From the NCBI RefSeq assembly GCF_000018545.1, contig NC_012587.1:248001-312000 (forward strand): 64,000 bases of DNA, written 5' to 3'. The notes under the pieces were generated by a model that saw nothing but the letters and a program-made list of their open reading frames with translations, made no database searches and had not been told where the DNA came from. Below, piece after piece: positions 1 to 7,514 of this stretch. The position numbers and the translations under genes were made by a program. This DNA is from Sinorhizobium fredii NGR234. GTDB taxonomy: Bacteria > Pseudomonadota > Alphaproteobacteria > Rhizobiales > Rhizobiaceae. How positions within the stretch are numbered: position 1 is the first letter of the stretch; every line of letters begins with the position of its first letter.

Positions 1-59
1 ACTCGCCGGCCCATGCGTTCTCAGCGAACGCATGGGTGATAGTCTGATCGAGAGCACGG

Positions 60-2324
60 ATGGCGCAAAGCGATGCCGCGTCGAAGATTGGCCCGGAGAA
101 CCAGGGGCCAGAAGAAGCCGAGCCGAGCCGCGATCACCCGGGCCGTTCGGACGGCGCCGCATTTCCAAAAACCCGAAAGGCACTTGCCGGACTGGGCCGT
201 GCGCTGACGAGACTTGGCCGGGCGCTGCGCGCGGAAGTGCCCGTTGCTGCCCATCGGGCCGGTGAAAAATCGAAAGCAGCGGCGCTTGGCGCCTTCGAAC
301 GCCTGCGGCGGACCTCGAGCGGCAAGGCCGGATCCTCCGCTTCGGCGGGGCGCTCGGCAAGCCGGTGGTTGAAGGCGCGGCGAGGCGCGGCAAGCGAAGA
401 TCGGCAAGTCATGCCGAAGCGCCCCATCGGCAGACGCGCAATCCTGCTGCGCAGCGCCGCGGCGGCGACCCTGGCGTCGTTCGTCCTGCTCGCCGTCGTC
501 TTCGCCTGGGCGCTGCGCGATGTTCCCTGGAACGAGATCGCCAAAGGGTCGCTGAAGCCGGTCGTGGTGCTGGAAGCCGCCGACGGCAAGCCTCTGGTGA
601 GCCAGGGGCCGTTTCAGGGCTCCTACGCGGCACGCAAGGATTTTCCGCCGCATCTCGTCGAGGCGGTGCTCGCCAGGGAGGACCGCCGTTTCTACGAGCA
701 TTCCGGCATTGATTTGAGGGGCATCGCCCGGGCGATCTACACCAATCTCGGGGCGGGCGAGGTGGTGCAGGGCGGCAGCACCATCACCCAGCAGCTCATC
801 AAGATCCTCTATCTCGAGCGCGACCGCACCTGGAAGCGGAAGATCCAGGAGGCGGTGATCGCCTTCTGGCTGGAGCGCAAGCTCGGCAAGGACGAGATCC
901 TCACCCGCTATCTGAACAACATCTATCTCGGCGCCGGCGCGACCGGTGTGCCGGCGGCGGCGCGCATCTATTTCGACAAGGAGGTGCAGGACCTCAATAT
1001 CGGCGAGTCGGCGATGCTCGCGGCGATCATCCGCGCTCCCTCGCAGCTCAATCCGCTGACCAATCCGGAGGGCGCCCGCCAGCAGGCGGAGCTGGTTCTC
1101 GATGCCATGGTGAAGGGCGACAGGATCACCCCGGAAGAGGCCAAGGTCGCCCGCGCCGACGTCGGCAAGCTCCAGCCGACCAGTCCGGCGATTCGCTCGG
1201 GAAGCTGGTTCGCCGACTGGATCATGCAGGATGCCCGCGAGCTCGCCGGCCCCTATCGCGGCACGATCAAGGTCCGGACCACCATGGCGCCGCGGCTGCA
1301 GGCGATCGCCGAAAAGGTCGTCGCCGACGCGCTGAAACGGGAAGGCCCCAAGGCGGGCGCCTCGCAGGCCGCACTGGTGGCGATGACCCCGGAGGGCGCC
1401 GTCGTCGCCATGGTCGGCGGCCGCGACTATACGAAGAGCACCTTCAACCGCGCCGTCCAGGCGATGCGCCAGCCCGGCTCGGCCTTCAAGCTGTTCGTCT
1501 ATTATGCAGCCCTGAAGCGGGGCCTGACGCCTTTCGACCCGGTCGAGGATGCGCCGATCGAGATCAACGGCTGGTCGCCCGAAAATTTCGGCGGCGGCTA
1601 TCGCGGCGTGGTCAGCATCGCCGAAGCCTTCGCACGGTCGCTGAACGCCGCAACGGTGGCCCTGGCGATGGAGGTCGGGATCGATGAGGTCATCGCCGCG
1701 GCCCGGGAACTCGGCATCGACGCCAAACTTGCCGATACGCCGAGCCTCGCGCTCGGTTCCTCGGAGGTGAACCTGCTTGATCTGACCGGCGCCTATGCCT
1801 CGGTCCGGGCCGGCCGGGCGCCGATCGAGCCATGGGGCATCGAGGCGCTGCACGCCGAAGGGCAGCCGCAGGCCTTCCGCGTCGGCCCGTCCCGGGAGGC
1901 GGCGACCGATATCAGCCAGTACCGGCCGGATCTCGTTTCGCTGTTGCGGCTGGTCGTCCAGCGCGGCACCGGCCGCGAAGCCGATATCGGCACGTTCGCC
2001 GCCGGCAAGACCGGCACCAGCCAGAACCACCGCGACGCCTGGTTCGTCGGCTTCACCGAACCGCTGATCGTCGGCGTCTGGGTCGGCAACGACGACGAGA
2101 CACCGATGAAGGACGTCACCGGCGGCAAGCTGCCGGCACGGATCTGGAAGAACTTCATGACGGCGGCGCTCGCCGCCGGCACGCCGGAGGAGAGCGAGGC
2201 GCAAGCGGCCGGCTCCGCGCCGGCCTGCAACTTCAGGGCTTGCGCGCGGGCCTATCGGTCGTTCCGGCCGGATGATTGCACATTCCAGCCGTATTACGGG
2301 CCGAGAAGGCTGTGCGAGAAGTAG
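60..2324 (+). CDS. Class A penicillin-binding protein (bifunctional transglycosylase/transpeptidase, PBP1A-like)
   Basis: Polymerises lipid II glycan strands and cross-links peptides in the periplasm. An N-terminal cytoplasmic stretch is followed by one membrane anchor (about residues 133-152), a GT51 transglycosylase domain with the catalytic glutamate in EDRRFYEHSG (E207), and a transpeptidase domain with SAFK (S474, K477), SLN (S527-N529) and KTGTS (K650). All key residues are intact. The first 117 residues are rich in Arg, Ala, Gly and Ser, and a second in-frame ATG at 411 would start only about 15 residues before the anchor, so the true start may be 411. A hairpin lies just past the stop. 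Confidence 0.93.
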   Translation: MAQSDAASKIGPENQGPEEAEPSRDHPGRSDGAAFPKTRKALAGLGRALTRLGRALRAEVPVAAHRAGEKSKAAALGAFERLRRTSSGKAGSSASAGRSASRWLKARRGAASEDRQVMPKRPIGRRAILLRSAAAATLASFVLLAVVFAWALRDVPWNEIAKGSLKPVVVLEAADGKPLVSQGPFQGSYAARKDFPPHLVEAVLAREDRRFYEHSGIDLRGIARAIYTNLGAGEVVQGGSTITQQLIKILYLERDRTWKRKIQEAVIAFWLERKLGKDEILTRYLNNIYLGAGATGVPAAARIYFDKEVQDLNIGESAMLAAIIRAPSQLNPLTNPEGARQQAELVLDAMVKGDRITPEEAKVARADVGKLQPTSPAIRSGSWFADWIMQDARELAGPYRGTIKVRTTMAPRLQAIAEKVVADALKREGPKAGASQAALVAMTPEGAVVAMVGGRDYTKSTFNRAVQAMRQPGSAFKLFVYYAALKRGLTPFDPVEDAPIEINGWSPENFGGGYRGVVSIAEAFARSLNAATVALAMEVGIDEVIAAARELGIDAKLADTPSLALGSSEVNLLDLTGAYASVRAGRAPIEPWGIEALHAEGQPQAFRVGPSREAATDISQYRPDLVSLLRLVVQRGTGREADIGTFAAGKTGTSQNHRDAWFVGFTEPLIVGVWVGNDDETPMKDVTGGKLPARIWKNFMTAALAAGTPEESEAQAAGSAPACNFRACARAYRSFRPDDCTFQPYYGPRRLCEK

Positions 2325-2339
2325 GGATTGCAGCGACCC

Positions 2340-2363
2340 CCGTGCATCTGAAAAGACGCACGG
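2340..2363. terminator. Hairpin after the penicillin-binding protein gene
   Basis: CCGTGC pairs with GCACGG, then after one A/C mismatch TCT pairs with AGA around a GAAA loop. It sits 16 bases past the PBP stop and just beyond the end of the minus-strand small gene, so it could end transcription from both sides. There is no clear run of T on either side, so Rho-independent activity is uncertain. Confidence 0.5.
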
Positions 2364-2381
2364 CGCTGTAGAGGCAGCCCC

Positions 2382-2588
2382 TCATGTGCCGGCCTCTGTT
2401 TCGCTTCCCTCGTCCAATTCCTGGATTGGCAGAAAGCCGTATCCCTGTAGCCACTCGCGAATGATGAGGCGGATTATCGCTTCTCGCGTCATCTCAAGCA
2501 ATTCGCAGGCGAGGGCGAGCGCCAACTCGACGTCATCGTCATCGGACATCCGCCTATCCACGGTCTCGGTGTGAACCATTGTCATCAT
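2382..2588 (-). CDS. Small acidic protein, possible ribbon-helix-helix-like fold
   Basis: A 68-residue protein of unknown function. After an acidic start (four consecutive Asp) it reads as two helices, with T-R-E-A-I-I-R-L-I-I-R-E-W-L in the second, then GYGFLP and an acidic tail. The second half resembles the other small protein in this window at 32944-33132 (T-R-Q-Q-A-I-S-T-I-L-E-N-W, then HGYLP), so the two look like members of one family. AAGGGG lies about six bases upstream of the ATG. A TTGACT promoter-like element that is repeated before the gene ending at 3301 lies 33 bases upstream. DNA binding is inferred from general shape only. Confidence 0.6.
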   Translation of the reverse strand: MMTMVHTETVDRRMSDDDDVELALALACELLEMTREAIIRLIIREWLQGYGFLPIQELDEGSETEAGT

Positions 2589-3300
2589 GCCGGCCCCTTG
2601 CCACTACAACCTCACAGGCTAAAGGGTCTCACAGCACACGTTACAGTCAAGGATTACAGCCCCCTTCAAAGGGGTAAAATATTCCGCTAAATCATTGGAA
2701 AAATTGGGCTAAGACCTTTGTCGCGGTCTCCTAGGACTAACGTCTTAAAGTCCCGTGCGCGCAGCAAAACCGGACAGTGTCCGCAGAGGAGAAGCGGACG
2801 CTGCCAGCGAACGGTCAGAAGAAAAAGTCGCGTTTTTTGAGGGGACACCACTTCACCCTGTCGCCGACGTGTCCAAGGCGGACATCTGGATTTGGGCGCT
2901 CCTTAAAACCAATAAATAGGCCGGGCGGGCAAGCCCCGCTCAGACGGATCGGGTCCAGAGGGGCGGACCCGAGTCCCAGAGCTGCCGAGGGGATACGGCA
3001 ATGCTCTGGGCCCGCCGTGGCCCACACCAGAGGGGGATTGTTCTCCGGCGTGGTAGCTCAGCATTCTGCTCCGCCGATGCCCTTGAGAAAATCTCCCAAA
3101 TCGGCGGCGGAGGGTACCTCCGGCGGAGTGCTCGATGTGCCTCCCTGGCACATGCGAATTACTGACGATCTCGGCAGGAACCTTTTGGGCGCCAATGTGT
3201 TAACTGGAATCGCTCCCGAGCAAACGGCGCATGAATATATGCGCCTCGCCAAGGCAGACCAGCAGGAGCGATCGGCGGCGTAATTGTCGGCGCGAGAGAG
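2589..3300. other. Gap with no convincing gene
   Basis: This stretch of about 700 bases holds the promoter-like repeat at 2621-2656. It also holds an open frame on the plus strand (2777-3283, 168 codons) whose composition (Arg, Ser, Pro and Gly rich, no recognisable domain) looks like a chance frame. Only its last 45 codons, from an ATG at 3151, read at all like a protein. I would not annotate it as a gene. Confidence 0.5.
2621..2656 (-). promoter_or_regulatory. Promoter-like element, copy 1 of a 36-bp direct repeat
   Basis: Read on the minus strand it gives TTGACT (2650-2645), a 17-base spacer and ACCCTT (2627-2622), 33 bases before the ATG at 2588. The same 36 bases recur at 3800-3835 with five differences (31 of 36 identical), there 35 bases before another minus-strand start. 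The -35 and spacer fit a sigma-70 promoter; the -10 is weak. The shared sequence across the spacer suggests a common regulator. Confidence 0.5.
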
Positions 3301-3765
3301 TCAGTATTCGCCGCCCGGCTTAAAAAATACGTGTCCGCTGAGGTCAGCCACTTTAGCGTCTTCGGTCCGGTGCCAAATTAGCGTGGCGTTCATTGGCCAC
3401 GCACATCCCTTTTGGAGAAACTGCGCAAGACGGGCACTTGGGTCGTTCGGGCAGGGTGAAACGACTTTGAACCCCAAGGCTTGAAGATCACGTTCTACAG
3501 CGGCCGCATCACTGCCCGCGGGAAACAGCCTCTGCAAGCGTTTTGTGAGCTCCGGTGAGAAGGCCTGTTTTTTCCCCTTGGGAAGTCCACATCCGGCAGT
3601 CCACACGTCGCCTTCGTCTACGGCCGTCAAACTGAGCAGTAGCGGAGGTAGGGGGCGATCGCACTCCCCGATCCTCACCATGACCAGCCCGACAAAGCCG
3701 AGAAAGCCGACAAGGCAGACAACACAGGCAACGAGCAGGCGAAGTGCAGCAGTGGAAAGATTCAT
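3301..3765 (-). CDS. Hypothetical membrane-anchored or secreted protein
   Basis: A 154-residue protein of unknown function. Residues about 8-29 are a strongly hydrophobic segment that can serve as an anchor or an uncleaved signal. The remainder would be extracytoplasmic and has four cysteines (in ECDR, AGCG, SPCP and KGCAW), enough for two disulfides. I recognise no domain. It is preceded by copy 2 of the promoter-like repeat, so it is probably co-regulated with the small gene ending at 2382. It runs divergently from the gene at 3911. Confidence 0.55.
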   Translation of the reverse strand: MNLSTAALRLLVACVVCLVGFLGFVGLVMVRIGECDRPLPPLLLSLTAVDEGDVWTAGCGLPKGKKQAFSPELTKRLQRLFPAGSDAAAVERDLQALGFKVVSPCPNDPSARLAQFLQKGCAWPMNATLIWHRTEDAKVADLSGHVFFKPGGEY

Positions 3766-3799
3766 TCATTGCGTCCCAAACGCACTCAACCAAGAGGTC

Positions 3800-3835
3800 A
3801 TAGGGTTTCACAGCGCACCTTGCAGTCAAGGATTA
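3800..3835 (-). promoter_or_regulatory. Promoter-like element, copy 2 of a 36-bp direct repeat
   Basis: On the minus strand: TTGACT (3829-3824), 17-base spacer, ACCCTA (3806-3801), 35 bases before the ATG at 3765. It matches copy 1 at 2621-2656 in 31 of 36 positions, including most of the spacer, which a bare sigma-70 promoter would not require. Confidence 0.5.
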
Positions 3836-3910
3836 GGGATATCGCCCAAACGGAGTATTTGATTTCATTGCGCTTTCCGTCATTCTTTTGAAGAGGACGA
3901 GGAGCGGCAA

Positions 3911-4156
3911 ATGTCGAAGTACGAGGGGCTTACGTACCGACTCGCGAGGGAGCGGTTGAGAGAGATCATCCTGACCTTCAAGGAGATCGAATCGCTTATC
4001 GGCGCTGCGTTGCCGAAGAGTGCGAGGCGGCCTCAGTTCTGGGCAAATACAAGCGACCCTGAACAATCTCGGCCTGGGAATAGGGCGGCACGCGAGGCCG
4101 GCTGTCGAAGCTTTCTGCTGGCAGGACACGACAAGGTCCGCTTCGTTCGCGCTTGA
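3911..4156 (+). CDS. DUF7662-like small protein
   Basis: An 81-residue protein whose layout matches what I recall of the DUF7662 family: K-Y-E-x-L-T near the start, an L-T-F-K-E-I-E-S-L-I-G segment, L-P-K-S-A-R-R, then F-W-A-N, and a C-terminal V-R-F-V-R. Family function is unknown to me; members are often found in accessory parts of genomes. A GAGGACGAGGAG stretch precedes the ATG. The stop overlaps the likely TTG start of the next gene by four bases, so the pair is probably co-translated. Confidence 0.6.
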   Translation: MSKYEGLTYRLARERLREIILTFKEIESLIGAALPKSARRPQFWANTSDPEQSRPGNRAAREAGCRSFLLAGHDKVRFVRA

Positions 4157-4563
4157 GGTGGGCCGTGGCTTGGCTGAGTGAAGTTCTCGATCAGACAACG
4201 GTTCTCAGTCTGTTGGCGGGCATCGTGGTCGGATTGCCGGCCTACTTTGTCGTGTCAGCCCTCATTCGCGATGATCGACCATCGCCTGCGCCGCGGAGAT
4301 CGCCACGGCGCAGGAAAAGGAGCTCGATTCCCGGCATCGCCGTTGCCGCGGCAATTGCCCTCTTTGGCGTTTCCCAATACGTGCCGCTGATCCCCGGTTG
4401 CGATATCAAGGGCAACGTCAGCTACAACTCTGGAGAGCGGATCTATCACATCCCAGGACAGGAAGATTACGGCCAGACGCGCGTCAATTACTTCGACGGG
4501 GAGCGGTGGTTCTGCTCCGAGGCGTCGGCACGCGAAGCTGGCTGGCGACGGGCATACAACTAG
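4153..4563 (+). CDS. Membrane protein with a C-terminal 'sunset'-like domain
   Basis: A 136-residue protein. Hydrophobic segments lie at about residues 17-37 and 60-78, separated by a basic loop (RRSPRRRKRSS), followed by an extracytoplasmic domain. That domain holds C-D-I-K-G-N-V, S-G-E-R-I-Y-H-I-P-G-Q and F-C-S-E-A-S-A-R-E-A-G-W-R-R-A. This Cys...Cys pattern with a YHIPGQ core is common at the ends of small rhizobial secreted or nuclease-like proteins (the so-called sunset domain). No catalytic residues are seen. The start is TTG at 4153 or GTG at 4165. It overlaps the DUF7662-like gene. Confidence 0.6.
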   Translation: MRWAVAWLSEVLDQTTVLSLLAGIVVGLPAYFVVSALIRDDRPSPAPRRSPRRRKRSSIPGIAVAAAIALFGVSQYVPLIPGCDIKGNVSYNSGERIYHIPGQEDYGQTRVNYFDGERWFCSEASAREAGWRRAYN

Positions 4564-4759
4564 GACGGAGTTTATCAACAACCCGACCTTCTGCGGTCGC
4601 CTCCCGCCGCTGCCAGTACATCCGTGGTCAGCGACGCGAGGCGTATGTGCCTCTAATGTAGGCGCTGTTTGAATTTTAATCAAACGGGAATCAAAGGCGA
4701 CGACCAGAACAGCGCTTGAACAGGCTGTGCCGGATTTGTGCCACAGAGCTATTCAGACC

Positions 4760-4781
4760 AGTGCACAACGGTGCACTTTTG
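4760..4781 (+). terminator. Short hairpin followed by T run
   Basis: AGTGCAC and GTGCACT form a perfect 7-bp stem with an AACG loop, followed by TTTTG on the plus strand. It could end plus-strand transcripts from the preceding small-gene pair. The rest of 4564-4836 shows no gene. Confidence 0.45.
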
Positions 4782-4836
4782 TTCTACGTATCGATCCGCG
4801 AGGCTCTGCTAATGCGTTGATTTCGTCGAGGAAAAC

Positions 4837-4911
4837 TGGTGCTGCTAGAGAGATTTGAACTCTCGGCCTCTCCCTTACCAAGGGAGTGCTCTACCCCTGA
4901 GCTATAGCAGC
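4837..4911 (-). tRNA. tRNA-Thr (anticodon GGT)
   Basis: A 75-base cloverleaf on the minus strand. The acceptor GCTGCTA pairs with TAGCAGC, followed by discriminator A and an encoded CCA. The anticodon stem CTCCC/GGGAG closes the loop TTGGTAA, giving anticodon GGT. The T arm contains GTTCAAATC. It adjoins the patch of poorly conserved small genes; no integrase or repeated tRNA end was found. Confidence 0.95.
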
Positions 4912-5173
4912 ATCCGGCGGCGTTGGGTGGTACGCCGCAGCAAGCGAGGCGCCTATTGCCATAGCTTGAGGGTGAGCGCAAGCCGCAATTCGAAGTTTTT
5001 GCCGGGGCAGCGTCGCGCCGGCCTGCGGCAGGGCTGGCTGGAATTCAGAAAATCCGCCGTTTCCAATGCGTTAGCGTCGGCCTGGATCGAAAAAACGCTT
5101 CCAAAATTTAGGCACTTTTGCTCCTTCGGAAATCGCCTTGCTGCTTTCGGGGCGGCTGGTTTTGCGCTAATCC

Positions 5174-5392
5174 ATGCACATGCAGAACGATGACGACAAG
5201 GACCACGCGCCGGGGCCGCGACGGGGCGCGAAAGCCGGCAAAAGCGAGGCGGAGGTGAAGCGCGAGCGCCTGGCGAAGACGCTGCGCGACAATCTCCAGC
5301 GCCGCAAGCAGCAGGCGCGGGCCCGCCGGGCCGGCGACGCCGACGAGACCTCCGGTCTGCCTGCCGCAAAAACGGACGAATCGGACGATTAA
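5174..5392 (+). CDS. Small basic/charged conserved protein
   Basis: A 72-residue, highly charged protein with no predicted membrane segment. A central Lys/Arg/Glu-rich helix (K-S-E-A-E-V-K-R-E-R-L-A-K-T-L-R-D-N-L-Q) is followed by R-R-K-Q-Q-A-R-A-R-R and an acidic tail. Short proteins of this kind often precede murA in rhizobia. No function can be assigned. A palindromic element begins directly after its stop. Confidence 0.6.
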   Translation: MHMQNDDDKDHAPGPRRGAKAGKSEAEVKRERLAKTLRDNLQRRKQQARARRAGDADETSGLPAAKTDESDD

Positions 5393-5438
5393 TGCATGTC
5401 GCCCAAAAGTCCGCAGCGGTTTTGGGGGACGGCATGCA
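5393..5438. repeat. Long imperfect palindrome upstream of murA (copy 1)
   Basis: TGCATG at the left edge pairs with CATGCA at the right, and inside it CCCAAAA pairs with TTTTGGG around an 11-base loop. The left arm (TGCATGTCGCCCAAAA) occurs again just after murA at 6906. It begins at the stop codon of the preceding small gene and may act as its terminator. Confidence 0.6.
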
Positions 5439-5605
5439 GGAAGGAAAGTGATCGCCGGGATGGAGGCTGCATCACGCGCGCTCCGCCATTCCTGTCGACT
5501 TCGCATTTCAAGGCACTTCTAATTTCGCGGCATCTCCACTAAGAGACGCCCTTCAGAAACACCGGATTTTTTAAGAAAGCGGGCGGCGCCCGTGCGAGAG
5601 GCCCC

Positions 5606-6898
5606 ATGGATCGCATCAGGATTGTAGGCGGAAATCAACTTCACGGGGTGATCCCCATTTCCGGCGCGAAGAACGCCGCCCTGCCGCTGATGATCGCGTC
5701 GCTCCTGACCGACGACACGCTGACCTTGGAAAACGTGCCGCATCTCGCCGATGTCGAGCAGCTGATCCGCATTCTCGGCAATCACGGCGCCGATATTTCC
5801 GTCAACGGCCGGCGCGAGCGCCAGGGCGAGAGCTACGCCCGCACCATCCACTTCACCAGTCGCAACATCGTCTCGACCACGGCGCCCTACGAGCTCGTCT
5901 CGAAGATGCGCGCCAGCTTCTGGGTCATCGGGCCGCTGCTTGCCCGCGAAGGCAAGGCGCGCGTCTCGCTGCCGGGCGGCTGCGCCATCGGCACGCGGCC
6001 GGTGGACCTGTTCATCGAGGGCCTGACGGCGCTCGGCGCCAACATCGAGATCGACGGCGGCTACGTCAACGCCACGGCGCCGGAAGGCGGGCTGACCGGC
6101 GGGCGCTATGTGTTCCCGAAGGTTTCGGTCGGCGCCACGCATGTGCTGATGATGGCCGCGACCCTTGCCAACGGCACGACGGTGATCGGCAATGCTGCCC
6201 GCGAGCCGGAAGTCGCCGATCTTGCCAAATGCCTGAACGCCATGGGTGCGAAGATTACCGGTGCCGGCACCGGCACGATCACCATCGAGGGCGTGCGCTC
6301 GCTGTCGGGCGCCCGGCATCGCGTCCTGCCCGACCGTATCGAAACCGGCACCTATGCCATGGCGGTGGCGATGACCGGCGGCGATGTTATCCTCGAGGAC
6401 ACCGAGGCGAGCCTGCTCGATACCGCGCTTGAAGCGATCCGCCGGGCCGGCGCCGAGATCAGCGAGACCAACAGCGGCATCCGCGTCGTCCGCAACGGCG
6501 CCGGCATCCGCCCGGTCGATATCGTCACCGACCCGTTCCCGGGTTTCCCGACCGACCTCCAGGCCCAGTTCATGGGCCTGATGACCAAGTCGAGCGGCGT
6601 CTCCCACATCACCGAGACGATCTTCGAGAACCGTTTCATGCACGTCCAGGAACTGGCGCGGCTCGGCGCGAAGATCTCGCTCTCCGGCCAGACCGCGAAG
6701 ATCGAGGGCGTCGGCCGCCTGAAGGGCGCCCCGGTCATGGCGACCGACCTGCGCGCCTCCGTCTCGCTCGTCATCGCCGGGCTTGCCGCCGAGGGCGAGA
6801 CGATGGTCTCGCGCGTCTACCACCTCGACCGCGGCTTCGAGCGGCTTGAAGAGAAGCTGACGCGCTGCGGCGCCCATGTGGAGCGCGTCAGCGACTGA
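5606..6898 (+). CDS. murA: UDP-N-acetylglucosamine 1-carboxyvinyltransferase
   Basis: Catalyses the first committed step of peptidoglycan synthesis, transferring enolpyruvate from PEP to UDP-GlcNAc in the cytoplasm. At 430 residues it has the normal length. The substrate-binding lysine lies in SGAKNA (K22) and the catalytic, fosfomycin-target cysteine in [11 protein letters not shown] (C126). The conserved [11 protein letters not shown] segment, holding the catalytic aspartate, is present near residue 310. GAGAGG lies just upstream of the ATG. Related palindromes lie on both sides of the gene. Confidence 0.97.
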   Translation: MDRIRIVGGNQLHGVIPISGAKNAALPLMIASLLTDDTLTLENVPHLADVEQLIRILGNHGADISVNGRRERQGESYARTIHFTSRNIVSTTAPYELVSKMRASFWVIGPLLAREGKARVSLPGGCAIGTRPVDLFIEGLTALGANIEIDGGYVNATAPEGGLTGGRYVFPKVSVGATHVLMMAATLANGTTVIGNAAREPEVADLAKCLNAMGAKITGAGTGTITIEGVRSLSGARHRVLPDRIETGTYAMAVAMTGGDVILEDTEASLLDTALEAIRRAGAEISETNSGIRVVRNGAGIRPVDIVTDPFPGFPTDLQAQFMGLMTKSSGVSHITETIFENRFMHVQELARLGAKISLSGQTAKIEGVGRLKGAPVMATDLRASVSLVIAGLAAEGETMVSRVYHLDRGFERLEEKLTRCGAHVERVSD

Positions 6899-6905
6899 TT
6901 CCTGA

Positions 6906-6974
6906 TGCATGTCGCCCAAAACTGTGTGCCGGTTTTGGGATAACGGCGCCCGAAACCGTTGCGGATTCGGGCGC
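6906..6974. repeat. Palindrome copy 2 plus a second hairpin downstream of murA
   Basis: Copy 2 of the element seen at 5393 keeps the left arm and the CCCAAAAC/GTTTTGGG stem (6915-6922 with 6932-6939) but has a diverged right end. It is followed at once by a perfect 9-bp stem GCGCCCGAA/TTCGGGCGC (6946-6954 with 6966-6974). The pair probably ends the murA transcript. Confidence 0.6.
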
Positions 6975-7038
6975 GACGTCTTATGTCCTTGATGATTGCG
7001 GTGCAAAAAATCGGCGCCGGACGACAGGGATGGATCGC

Positions 7039-7479
7039 ATGGATGCTTTGAAGCTGCTGGCACTCGACGAGGAGGACCTGGGGGTCGTTTCCGCTCATGT
7101 GCAGGACGCAGTCTTCAAGGTGGCCGGCATTCACTACGATGCGCGCCGCCGGCAGTTTTCCCTCGTCATCAACCGCTTCGTCTGGGAAACGGCGGAAGGC
7201 AAGCGCAAAAACTTCGAGCGGCGGCGTGCCTTGCTGCTCTTCAAATGCGTCACCGCCGTGCGCTCGCTCGGCTTCGACCGGGCCGACATGGAAGCGGTGC
7301 TCGATCTCCTGGCGGTGCAATTCCTGGTCAAGGGGGAGGGGCCTGACGGAACGGTCGAGCTGGTGCTCGCCGGCGAGGCCTCGATCGCGCTCGATGTGGA
7401 ATGCATCGAGGCGCAGCTTGCCGATACCGGCGGGGCGTGGGAAACCGCGTTCAGGCCGCGTCATCCCGAAGGCGACTGA
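7039..7479 (+). CDS. DUF2948 family protein
   Basis: About 146 residues, cytoplasmic. Family signatures include the start L-K-L-L-A-L-D-E-E-D-L, the segment H-V-Q-D-A-V, and R-R-Q-F-S-L-V-I-N-R-F-V-W-E. The family is of unknown function and in alphaproteobacteria typically sits immediately before hisD, as here. ATG 7039 is preferred because AGGGA lies at a suitable distance; an ATG three codons earlier (7030) is possible. Confidence 0.88.
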   Translation: MDALKLLALDEEDLGVVSAHVQDAVFKVAGIHYDARRRQFSLVINRFVWETAEGKRKNFERRRALLLFKCVTAVRSLGFDRADMEAVLDLLAVQFLVKGEGPDGTVELVLAGEASIALDVECIEAQLADTGGAWETAFRPRHPEGD

Positions 7480-7514
7480 GCAGAGCGCCCGCCACCACCA
7501 AGAGGATCATCGCA

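Noticed and set aside
21..2204. A 727-codon minus-strand frame opposite the PBP gene
   Set aside because: It is antisense to a gene with intact catalytic motifs, and its product is Arg/Gly/Asp-rich without a domain.
2777..3283. A 168-codon plus-strand frame
   Set aside because: Low-complexity Arg/Ser/Pro-rich product, no ribosome site, no recognised domain. Only the last 45 codons read at all like a protein.
4837..4911. Integrated element at tRNA-Thr
   Set aside because: No integrase, transposase or direct repeat of the tRNA end was found in the window, so only an accessory patch can be claimed.
7401..7514. N-terminal extension of hisD
   Set aside because: It overlaps the end of the DUF2948 gene and the added residues do not match histidinol dehydrogenases. 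The TTG at 7515 gives the standard N-terminus.
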